NCBI RefSeq assembly: GCF_026107645.2
Contig: NZ_JAPCHV010000001.1
Span: forward strand, 248,001-312,000
Source of the DNA: Flavobacterium sp. MFBS3-15
GTDB taxonomy: Bacteria > Bacteroidota > Bacteroidia > Flavobacteriales > Flavobacteriaceae
Length of the DNA: 64,000 bases
Direction of reading: 5' to 3'
In this document: positions 40,421-47,345 of the stretch, one piece after another
Layout of the letters: each line of letters begins with the position of its first letter
Numbering within the stretch: the first letter of the stretch is position 1
Notes under the pieces: model-generated
What the model was told of the DNA's origin: nothing
The model's input: only the letters and a program-made list of their open reading frames with translations
Database searches by the model: none
Position numbers and translations under genes: made by a program

Positions 40421-41278
40421 TTAGACAGAAGTAGCTTTCGGGTTGCTTCTGTTTTTTGTTTTATATGTTCTCATTTCAATCTGCGCCTGCTGATGCATTT
40501 GTACAGGAGTGAGCATATAGTTCGACCAATGTGGTCTCAATGTATTATATATGTTTATTGATTCTTTTACCACTGATTTGATAATATTAATATCATAATC
40601 CTTATACCGATCGACCATGAATTCCTGTTTTAATATCCCATTCACTCTTTCTGCAACAGCATTTTGATAAGGGTCATACGATTCGGTCATACTACAGAAC
40701 AGTTTTTTAGTTTTATTTATAACCGTCTGATATTCATCACAACAGTATTGGATACCCCTGTCATAATGATGTATTAGGCCCAAGTCTTTATCTTTCCTTT
40801 TCTTTAAAGCCATTTTTAAGGCCTTTAGGCTGCTTTCGGCATTCAGGCTCGGTGCTACATTATATCCCATTATTTGTTTAGAGTAGGCATCTGTGATAAG
40901 GCTTAAATAGCAAGGCTTGCTCCTTTTTCCTATATAGGTTATATCTGACACCCATACTTGTTCAGGACGTGTGATGTTCATATTTTCAATCAGGTTCTTG
41001 TGCTTTTTAAAACGATGGTAAGAATCAGTTGTGACATGATAATTCCTTTTAGGTATTATCAATAGGTAATTTGCTTTTAAGATGGCAAAGAACTTATCTC
41101 TACCTATTTTTAATGTTCTAAGGTCTTTATATAGCAGATAGTATAGCTTCTTGCCTCCAAGACGAGGCATTGTTAACCTGATTTTATTTACCATAGCAAC
41201 AACCTGTTCCGATAAGCAACGTCTTAAACTTTTCCTTTTTATTCTTCGATAATAAACCTGTCGATCCATCCCGAACAA
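40421..41278 (-). CDS. IS3-family transposase OrfB
   Basis: A 285-residue integrase-fold transposase. HTH_21-like N-terminal part (MPRLGGKKLYYLL), then the rve catalytic domain with DDE residues: Asp in VWVSDITYIGKRS, Asp in IHHYDRGIQYCC, Glu in NAVAERVNGILKQEF. The frame is open upstream of the ATG (EKQTLSFTCSLFGMD) and overlaps the end of orfA, as expected when OrfAB is made by -1 frameshifting near the TTTAAAG at about 41320 (read on the minus strand). The catalytic domain looks intact, but transposition is doubtful without the OrfA DNA-binding domain. Confidence 0.9.
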   Translation of the reverse strand: MFGMDRQVYYRRIKRKSLRRCLSEQVVAMVNKIRLTMPRLGGKKLYYLLYKDLRTLKIGRDKFFAILKANYLLIIPKRNYHVTTDSYHRFKKHKNLIENMNITRPEQVWVSDITYIGKRSKPCYLSLITDAYSKQIMGYNVAPSLNAESSLKALKMALKKRKDKDLGLIHHYDRGIQYCCDEYQTVINKTKKLFCSMTESYDPYQNAVAERVNGILKQEFMVDRYKDYDINIIKSVVKESINIYNTLRPHWSNYMLTPVQMHQQAQIEMRTYKTKNRSNPKATSV

Positions 41279-41292
41279 ACTACAGGTAAAAC

Positions 41293-41490
41293 TTAGTGTT
41301 TGTTTCTCTTGTTCTTTAAATTGGCTAATTGTTCGGGTGACGAGTTTTTTCGGATATCGATATTATACTCTTTCTCAGCAATATCGATAAGCATATCAAA
41401 GATAATTGCCTTCTTGTCGGTAAAATTGACCTGTTGCTCTAATAAAGCTTTCTGCTTTTCGAGAAGCTTTACCTGGGCCTGAAGTTCCAT
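41293..41490 (-). pseudogene. IS3-family OrfA, C-terminal fragment
   Basis: 65 residues with a leucine-zipper-like coiled coil (LQAQVKLLEKQKALLEQQ) and the family ending IAEKEYNIDIRKN. The frame continues upstream as TPEQQI to a TAA stop. The ~50-100 residue helix-turn-helix that should precede it is missing in all frames, so this is a truncated orfA. Confidence 0.7.
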
Positions 41491-41573
41491 TATCTGTTGT
41501 TCCGGGGTTTAAGATACTAAAATAAACATTTAATAAATCACCGCTATCAATTCAGAATTGTGTAGTTCTCTGA

Positions 41574-41612
41574 TACCCATGCCCTGTAAACGTAGTTTAC
41601 AGGGCATGGGTA
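41574..41612. repeat. Perfect 39-bp palindrome (18-bp arms, 3-nt loop)
   Basis: Arms 41574-41591 and 41595-41612 are exact reverse complements (TACCCATGCCCTGTAAAC and its complement) around GTA. There is no T-run. A second hairpin lies 14 bp downstream. Position: between the truncated IS end and the fic leader. Confidence 0.9.
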
Positions 41613-41626
41613 ATCTGTAACTAACT

Positions 41627-41649
41627 CTTCAGCGCCGCCGTCGCTGAAG
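41627..41649. repeat. Second hairpin upstream of the fic promoter
   Basis: CTTCAGCG (41627-41634) and CGCTGAAG (41642-41649) pair perfectly over 8 bp with a 7-nt loop. No T-run follows on either strand. Confidence 0.7.
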
Positions 41650-41659
41650 CAAAGGTACG

Positions 41660-41667
41660 TAATTTTG
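41660..41667 (+). promoter_or_regulatory. -7 element of the fic gene
   Basis: TAATTTTG fits TAnnTTTG exactly and would start transcription near 41674, just before the first of six palindromic repeats. No TTTG -33 box is seen at the right distance. Confidence 0.45.
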
Positions 41668-41680
41668 TAGACATAGCCTT

Positions 41681-41872
41681 ATGTTGGAAAATATTTTAGC
41701 GTTTACAATCTATAATGGAAAATATTTTATTTAACTAGCAAAATTGGCGTTTATAATTGAAAATATTTTAAAACTCAAACTATAATGGAAAACATTTTAC
41801 GAAAACGAGTTTATAATGGAAAATATTTTATAAATTTACATGATAATGCTTTTATAATGGAAAATATTTCAC
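41681..41872. promoter_or_regulatory. Array of six phased AAAATATTTT palindromes in the fic leader
   Basis: The unit TATAATGGAAAATATTTTA occurs six times with small changes. Its palindromic core begins at 41688, 41719, 41760, 41789, 41820 and 41861, so steps are 31, 41, 29, 31 and 41 bp, and copies n and n+3 are exactly 101 bp apart. These steps are close to whole helical turns, placing the cores on about one face of the DNA. Five copies contain ATGGAAAA-type start-like sequences, and the last holds the likely start codon. The best reading is an operator array for the protein's own winged-helix domain. Confidence 0.6.
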
Positions 41873-43329
41873 AAAGCCGCTTACCCGAACTGTTGTATTC
41901 ATCAAGTGACTCCGCCAGGAGCCAACAGATATCAAAATTAGAAAAGTCCGGAATTATCCGGAAAATAGCGCCAAGAATTTATACCTCGAATCTGGACGAG
42001 GAACCGGAAATGATTATCAGGCGTAACATTTTCGCTATACTTGGTAACCAATATCCAGGTGCTGTTCTAAGTCATCGTTCGGCATTTGATTTTAAGCCCA
42101 CTTCTGCAGGGCACTTATTTATAACCTATACATATACAAGGAAGATAGAATTGCCGGGCGTAATTCTGCGGTTTATGGAAGGCTCCGGGCCAATCGCTAA
42201 TGACAACAAATTTAACGGTGAATTATACGTTTCCCAAAAGGAAAGGGCGTTCCTGGAAAACCTGCAGGTGTCCCGACAGCCGGGTCCGGAATCCAAAACC
42301 CTGACATTACCTGAAATTGAGGAAAAGCTGGAAAATATCATTAAGGTTAACGGAGAAGAGGAGTTGAATAAAGTTCGTGACCGTGCCAGAGCTATATCAG
42401 AAGAACTGGGCATGCAAGCGGAATACGAAAAGCTTAACAAAATGATTGGCGCTTTGCTAACCACAAAGCCGTCAAAAATATTAAGCTCACCTGTCGCCAT
42501 AGCCAGGGCCTATGGAAATCCTTTTGATAAGCATCGCATCGAATTGTTTGAAAAGTTATTTATGGCGCTCAAGCAAAGTGAGTTCCCCAACCGGCCTGAC
42601 CAAAATACAGCGACAGTCAAATTCCGGAATTTTGCATTCTTTGAGGCTTATTTTTCCAACTACATTGAGGGAACGAAATTTGAAATAGATGAAGCAAAAC
42701 AAATTGTGGAATCACAAACTCCCATGCCGGACCGCGATGAAGATTCCCATGATATTCTTGGTACCTACAATATAGTGAGGGATAAAAAGGAAATGAGCAT
42801 AATTCCTGCTGATGCGGATGATTTACTGAAAATCATCCAGTACCGCCATGCGACCCTGTTGTCGGCCAGAACTTCCAAAAAGCCAGGACAATTCAAGGAT
42901 TTAAATAACCGTGCCGGTGAGACGCATTTTGTAGATTTCAAGCTGGTCCGCGGTACCCTGATGGAGGCATTCAATTTTTACCAGGCCCTGGACAATCCCT
43001 TTTCAAGGGCAGCCTATATTATGTTTATCATTAGTGAGATACACCCGTTCCTTGATGGAAACGGCAGGATTGCACGGGTCATGATGAATGCCGAACTTGT
43101 TGCAGCAGGACAAACCCGTATCATCATCCCTACAGTTTACCGTGATGATTATTTGGGCGCACTCAGGAGATTGACCCGGAACAATGACCCGGAAGTATAT
43201 ATAAGAATGCTTCAACGCGCACAGGAATTTTGCGCAACATTAGATGCAGCTGATATGGATAAACTTGAAGCGAAACTTGAAGCCAGCAACGCCTTTAAAG
43301 AACATGACGAATCAAGATTAAAGTTCTAG
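41857..43329 (+). CDS. AbiEi-like wHTH / Fic domain fusion protein (class II Fic)
   Basis: The ATG at 41857 gives 490 residues; an in-frame ATG at 41785 lies within the repeat array and would add 24 repeat-encoded residues. Residues ~1-190 resemble the AbiEi antitoxin: a winged helix (SQQISKLEKSGIIRKIAPRI) and then PGAVLSHRSAFDF. Residues ~215-480 form a Fic domain with the inhibitory motif SNYIEG (267-272; [S/T]xxxE) and the complete active site HPFLDGNGRIAR (396-407). Fic proteins usually transfer AMP to target hydroxyls; the inhibitory Glu keeps class II enzymes off until relieved. No AbiEii-type partner lies nearby. Self-repression through the upstream palindrome array is likely. The low-GC accessory surroundings suggest acquisition by transfer. 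Confidence 0.88.
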   Translation: MENISQSRLPELLYSSSDSARSQQISKLEKSGIIRKIAPRIYTSNLDEEPEMIIRRNIFAILGNQYPGAVLSHRSAFDFKPTSAGHLFITYTYTRKIELPGVILRFMEGSGPIANDNKFNGELYVSQKERAFLENLQVSRQPGPESKTLTLPEIEEKLENIIKVNGEEELNKVRDRARAISEELGMQAEYEKLNKMIGALLTTKPSKILSSPVAIARAYGNPFDKHRIELFEKLFMALKQSEFPNRPDQNTATVKFRNFAFFEAYFSNYIEGTKFEIDEAKQIVESQTPMPDRDEDSHDILGTYNIVRDKKEMSIIPADADDLLKIIQYRHATLLSARTSKKPGQFKDLNNRAGETHFVDFKLVRGTLMEAFNFYQALDNPFSRAAYIMFIISEIHPFLDGNGRIARVMMNAELVAAGQTRIIIPTVYRDDYLGALRRLTRNNDPEVYIRMLQRAQEFCATLDAADMDKLEAKLEASNAFKEHDESRLKF

Positions 43330-43376
43330 CCCTGGAGGCTTACTGGTTCAATAGTGGAAATAAAGCATGGCTGCAC

Positions 43377-43610
43377 CTATGCACTTATAGTTTTCTGACG
43401 ATTGCAATAACGGAAGGGAAACGATATAATCCGCACCTCATTGACCTTTCCTTCGGCTACAAGCGTCCTGTTTTGGCGCTCTACGGTTTTGCGGAATAGT
43501 GAAAGACCAAAGCCGATGCCATCATAGGCAATCTTGGAGTGAAGTCTTTCAAAGAGATGGAGACCTTGTCCGTGTATTATTTCTTCAAATCCGATGCCAT
43601 TATAGGACAC
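43377..43610 (-). pseudogene. Fragment of a sensor histidine kinase (ATPase domain end)
   Basis: 77 codons that match the C-terminus of a HATPase domain: a degenerate N/G1 segment (YNGIGFEE, normally DNGIGF), ERLHSK, then YDGIGFGLSLFRKTVERQNR, where active kinases have YEGTGIGLAL, and VRIISFPF for the final strand. No upstream kinase domains exist in the window. It is a degenerate remnant with no function expected. Confidence 0.7.
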
Positions 43611-43854
43611 GGGTCATTACAACATTTTTTTTCTTTAATTTAGAATCCGTGACCTGATGCTTAGTTTTGGAGGCTGATTGGCCTTCGAGAACTTTAGGGA
43701 GTTGTCTACATGCTGTCAGCCGTATTATTAGCTTTAATATTGTCGCAAATTTAGTAAACATTTGCGACAATAATTTAGGGTGCAGCGCTTGAGGTTTCTC
43801 GTTTATTGGTTGCAACTATAAGCTGTTTGGTAAGAAATAAAAGGTAAACTATAA

Positions 43855-44190
43855 TTATTTTCCAAAGAAATCTGGGAAGCTTATCCATGATTTTTGCTTA
43901 GAGTAGAAGGTATGGGGGCTTTTGGGAATATCAGCCGGTATTATTCCCATTGAGCACAGTTCCCTGTAATGTTTTACCGAAGTGATCTTTAGGAGTCTTA
44001 AAAATGCCATTGCTTCCTCATAACTCCTGAATTTCTTATTCTGGTTGGCAACACTGTTAGTTCCTAAAAATGTGCCCCAACCTTCAAATTCAAAATAAAC
44101 TTCTCCGGGTCGGGAGATATCGTTTCTGGGCGCCGGATCCGTTTTTCTCCAAGCAAGAAAATCAGCCAAAACACCCTTTGATGTAGCCAA
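43855..44190 (-). CDS. Integrase-repeat-unit protein fragment
   Basis: The TTG-initiated frame gives 111 residues, and is open without an ATG back to about 44307. It contains GEVYFEFEGWGTFLGTNSVA, then FRSYEEAMAFLRLLKITSVK and IPADIPKSPHTFYSKQKSWI, ending with SFPDFFGK. This pattern (aromatic GW..FLG blocks and ADIP..P...Y) is the repeat unit found in some phage-type integrases and in helicase-like proteins of mobile regions. Only about one and a half units are present, and no integrase catalytic domain. Probably a remnant of a larger mobile-element gene. Confidence 0.5.
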   Translation of the reverse strand: MATSKGVLADFLAWRKTDPAPRNDISRPGEVYFEFEGWGTFLGTNSVANQNKKFRSYEEAMAFLRLLKITSVKHYRELCSMGIIPADIPKSPHTFYSKQKSWISFPDFFGK

Positions 44191-44707
44191 AACGGGATAA
44201 GATTGTTGATCGTGAATTTTCTGTTGGGTTGAAATTTTAGTAGTCTGCGTAAACCGTTTTCTATAGAAGCTGATGCGTTTGGTATAGTATCCGAAAAGGC
44301 AGTAATCTTAAAGTATAGCTTAGCTGTAAAATTGTTAATGTTTTTAAGTCCTTATCACATGAACAACCTATTCCGGTGTTTTATACTAATCTCCCTAATA
44401 ACGATATACTCGGTTTATTCGCTGGAGAAGACTGTCTTTTCAAGAGATATTGTACAGCATTACCTGATGTACATGAAGAGGCTCAGTTGAATCCAGTATC
44501 CTGAAAAAGGGGTACGGACCTCTGTATTGGATATGGTATCAGTAAGCTGTATTGCTGGCTGCTAAAAATATAATCCTACATCCTGCTCATAGCTGTGGAT
44601 TTAACGATAGCCAGCGATTTCTGTACCCATTTTTCTTAACACCATAATTTTTTCAGGGCTTGGATCAACCCAGAATTCCACTATTAAGCAGCGATAATTT
44701 ACATAAT
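44191..44707. other. Low-complexity accessory gap with a possible small ORF
   Basis: About 500 AT-rich bases. The minus-strand frame of the preceding fragment extends into it to about 44307. On the plus strand, ATG at 44359 opens 43 codons to 44490 (MNNLFRCFILISLITIYSVY, then SLEKTVFSRD), which looks like a signal peptide followed by a short tail. No ribosome-binding site or longer continuation is clear. The rest shows no gene. Confidence 0.35.
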
Positions 44708-45567
44708 ATGAAGTTTAGAATTAAAGTATTAAAGGTTTGACAATAGCGCTACCTATATTGGCCTGTTTCTGTGTCAATGCTCAGGAAAGCGCTGCGTATA
44801 CAAGATTTACCGGCAGCAACAAAGGCAAATTTTTCATATCCTGGGGAGGGAATCGCGAACATTATACAAGGTCGGATATCCGGTTTACCGGCAGCAATTA
44901 TGATTTTACATTACATAACACCAAAGCGCATGATGTGCCCAAGGGTATGCATGTGGATTATATCAATCCGGCGAGGATGACCATCCCGCAAACTAATTTT
45001 AAAATAGGGTATTATTTCAGTGACCATTATTCGGTTGCGATAGGGGTAGATCATATGAAGTATGTGGTATCCCAGCAGCAGTGTGTGCCTATAAGCGGCA
45101 CTATCAGCATACCGGGCTCGCAATTTTATGGCAGCTATCACGGGGAGTCCATTACCATTATCCCGGAATTTTTAGCATTTGAGCATACTGATGGGCTCAA
45201 TTACGTTAATGTTGAGCTGGCCCGGACTGATGATGTGGGGCAGTACCTGTTTTCCGTAAATGGGGATATTGTTCAGATCAACTTTATGTCCGGCGTTTCA
45301 GGAGGCTTTCTCTATCCCCGGACAGATGCTACACTGCTGGGCAAGCAGCGTAACAATGAATTCCATGTTGCGGGTTATGGTGCTGCGGCAAAAGGAGGCG
45401 CTAATCTAACATTCTTCAAATACTTCTTTATCCAGGCAGAGCTGAAAGCAGGGTATATCAACCTTACGGATATACGTACTACCAATAGCAGGGCCGATAA
45501 AGCAATACAGCAATTCGGGTTCCTGCAGACAAATATTTCGGTTGGCGCACTATTCAGGCTTTATTGA
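44708..45567 (+). pseudogene. Outer-membrane beta-barrel protein with frame-interrupted signal peptide
   Basis: ATG at 44708 reads MKFRIKVLKV and stops at TGA; moving one base back (from 44737) continues as LTIALPILACFCVNAQE, the rest of a signal peptide, and then ~255 intact residues. Loss of one T in the GGTTTGAC run would explain it. Alternatively the gene starts at the TTG at 44737 and is functional. The mature part alternates hydrophobic/polar residues (NFKIGYYFSDHYSVAIGVDH, GYINLTDIRTTN) and ends VGALFRLY, the aromatic end of an outer-membrane barrel. The family is not recognised. A convergent SYLF gene follows. Confidence 0.6.
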
Positions 45568-45616
45568 GTAGAAGTACATACGTTTTTATTGCCATCCTTT
45601 GCCCCAAATGGGCAAC

Positions 45617-45645
45617 AAAAAAGCCCGGGCAGTAATGCCCAGGCC
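45617..45645 (-). terminator. Intrinsic terminator of the SYLF gene
   Basis: On the minus strand GCCTGGGCA pairs with TGCCCGGGC (one T-G pair) around TTAC, followed by TTTTTTG (complement of 45616-45622). It is 23 bp past the SYLF stop codon and also faces the convergent barrel gene. Confidence 0.8.
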
Positions 45646-45667
45646 TTAACAAAAATAACCAGTGCTT

Positions 45668-46339
45668 TTATAAAGACGACAAGGTAGCTTTCAAATTCCT
45701 GACGGCTTCATCGGTAGTCGCCTCCGTCTCAAATATGGTTTGCGGAGTGATGCCCTTGACATAAAAATTAGCATTTGACGATTTGTCTATACCCAGGTTG
45801 GACCCGCTGATACTGATGCCGGCGAATGCGCCCCTGCTGCGTGAATAGGAATAGATTTCTGCTTCCAGATTATGGTCAGTGCTCGCGCTAGAATTGCGCC
45901 CTACCGGTCCAGCGGTGACCGAAGCATCGCCACCAATGGTAAAGTCCCCATTATTTACTTTGGCAAGTACCCCTTTGTTTTTGAATACCAAGACCAGGTC
46001 AACAGACTGTACACCGGCCTGGAAACCAATGCTTCCCCCTGTCATCGTGATAAAAACAGGATTGCTCCATTTCCCGTCTGCAAGCTTCACCATAGCGACG
46101 CCCTTGCCCCGTTTACCACCGATACCCAGGCCGGCATTAAGCAATTTTGGTATGATGACCACACCTTCACATTTGTCTAATAATTCTCGTGGGATGCTTT
46201 CCTTCATTTTGCTGAAATCTACAAGCACCTCTGCAGATTCGTTGATGCGTTCGGTTTCCTTGTCCGGGCCAACTGCGGCTGTAAGTAAGAAAACGGCGCT
46301 CATTACAAGGGGCAATTTCCAGAATTTCATTGTTCTCAT
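45668..46339 (-). CDS. SYLF domain lipid-binding protein (YSC84 family)
   Basis: A 223-residue secreted protein with a signal peptide (MKFWKLPLVMSAVFLLTAAV; ATG 46330 is an alternative start). The SYLF/YSC84 core is clear: CEGVVIIPKLLNAGLGIGGKRGKG, shortened here as two parts CEGVVIIPKLLNAGL and GIGGKRGKG, then WSNPVFITMTGGSIGFQAG and VFKNKGVLAKV, and finally GRNSSASTDHNLEAEIYSYS. Family members bind phosphoinositides or other lipids; the bacterial role is unknown, possibly envelope stress. It is the last gene after the pump operon, with its own terminator, and 180 bp separates it from the second LytTR regulator. Confidence 0.9.
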   Translation of the reverse strand: MRTMKFWKLPLVMSAVFLLTAAVGPDKETERINESAEVLVDFSKMKESIPRELLDKCEGVVIIPKLLNAGLGIGGKRGKGVAMVKLADGKWSNPVFITMTGGSIGFQAGVQSVDLVLVFKNKGVLAKVNNGDFTIGGDASVTAGPVGRNSSASTDHNLEAEIYSYSRSRGAFAGISISGSNLGIDKSSNANFYVKGITPQTIFETEATTDEAVRNLKATLSSL

Positions 46340-46519
46340 AGTTTTTTATTTAGTTATTATCAGATTATTGGCATCGCTGCAAACCGTGTTGCCGATGAAC
46401 AATATAAAGGTCTGCTTAAATAAGGGCAGGATGAAATTTTTGAGATGAAGTGCGTTGGTATTGCGAAGAAAGGAATGTAAAATGTTAATGATTCCGCCAA
46501 CGATCAATAATCGGGATTG

Positions 46520-47212
46520 CTACAAGGAGTAGCGGCCAAAGAAGTCCTCCACGAATGTTTTTCCAAGGGGGAATTTTCGCCCACAACCAAAGATAACAGT
46601 TCCCTTTACTGCCTCAATCCTCTTAAAAGGCAGGATAAAACTCCGATGCACACGGATGAATTCATCCGGGTCCAGCTTTTCCATCATTTCTTTCATTGCC
46701 ATCCTGGCCACGATCGTCCTGCGGTTTTCGATGTAAATTTTGAGGTAATCGGCTAAGCCTTCAATGTAGAGGATATCAGCGAGAGGAACCTGCATAAGGC
46801 TAAAGTCGGCACGTATAAAGATGCTTTTGCCCGAACTTTGGTCTCTTCTCCCGATATGATTAAAATGCTCCAGTGCTTTGTGGAGGGCCTGTGAGAACCG
46901 TCTCTCATCAATGGGTTTCAACAGGTAATCGATCGTTCCCAATTCATAACTGAGGGCTGCATAGTCGCTGAACGCGGTTGTGAAGATCACCATTGCCGGG
47001 TAGGGCAGGGACCTCACCAGGCTGATCCCGTCCATTACCGGCATCTGTATGTCGCAAAATATGAGGTCAGCAGGGTATTTCCGCAAATATTTCAATGCTT
47101 TTACGGGGCTGGTGAATGTCTTTTGCAGATTGATGGTTTCGGTGGCACTGCATAACGTTGCAATGGCGTTAAGTGCCAGGGGCTCATCATCTATGGCAAT
47201 CGCATTAATCAT
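46520..47212 (-). CDS. LytTR family response regulator (second, at the end of the pump operon)
   Basis: 230 residues: receiver domain with acidic pocket Asp8/Asp9 and phosphorylation site Asp54 (LIFCDIQMPVMDG), then a LytTR DNA-binding domain (~125-230, DILYIEGLADYLKIYIENRR, FIRVHRSFI, GCGRKFPLGKTF). LytTR proteins bind pairs of ~9-bp direct repeats. Its start overlaps a 45-codon ORF by 8 bases, and that ORF begins 3 nt after the pump gene, so it belongs to the pump operon. No kinase is beside it; it may share the LytS kinase at 54 kb. Confidence 0.92.
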   Translation of the reverse strand: MINAIAIDDEPLALNAIATLCSATETINLQKTFTSPVKALKYLRKYPADLIFCDIQMPVMDGISLVRSLPYPAMVIFTTAFSDYAALSYELGTIDYLLKPIDERRFSQALHKALEHFNHIGRRDQSSGKSIFIRADFSLMQVPLADILYIEGLADYLKIYIENRRTIVARMAMKEMMEKLDPDEFIRVHRSFILPFKRIEAVKGTVIFGCGRKFPLGKTFVEDFFGRYSL

Positions 47213-47342
47213 TTTTTTTACCCGGGTTTAGGCATTTTTTCCAAAAACAAATGAACGATGCGATCTTATTTGCAAAGGGCTGCCTGTCCGGTTTTTCCAG
47301 CCAAGCTTCCCCAAGGTCTTTTTCAAGGTCTTCTGTATCCAT
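47205..47342 (-). CDS. 45-codon small ORF coupled to pump and regulator genes
   Basis: ATG at 47342 (complement) lies 3 nt after the pump stop codon (TAGGTTATG), and the frame ends TGATTAATG-style, overlapping the next regulator's start by 8 nt. The product begins MDTEDLEKDLGEAWLEKPDR, has an acidic first half, then an aromatic/cysteine stretch (KIASFICFWKKCLN), and ends with basic residues GKKND. No family is recognised. Gap and overlap both suggest reinitiation, so it is probably translated, either as a small membrane-associated regulator of the pump or just as a coupling leader for the LytTR gene. Confidence 0.5.
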   Translation of the reverse strand: MDTEDLEKDLGEAWLEKPDRQPFANKIASFICFWKKCLNPGKKND

Positions 47343-47345
47343 AAC

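Larger units (their letters stand above)
40369..41516 (-). mobile_element. IS3-family insertion sequence, probably 5'-truncated
   Basis: It contains orfB (DDE transposase) and only the C-terminal part of orfA. The left end may start at the TG at 40369 (TGACTAGTCCTAAAATAGCG), 17 bp after the HxlR remnant. No convincing inverted partner was found on the right, where orfA lacks its helix-turn-helix and a stop (TAA at ~41509) precedes the open part. The element therefore looks truncated at its 5' end. No target-site duplication was recognised. Confidence 0.7.

Noticed and set aside
41681-41872. Possible CRISPR array at the evenly spaced repeats before fic
   Set aside because: Units are ~19 bp with 10-22 bp variable gaps, contain start-like sequence, number only six, and no cas gene is near. 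Operator repeats fit better.
41857-43329. Type IV AbiE toxin-antitoxin pair
   Set aside because: No AbiEii nucleotidyltransferase is present; the C-terminal part is a Fic domain.
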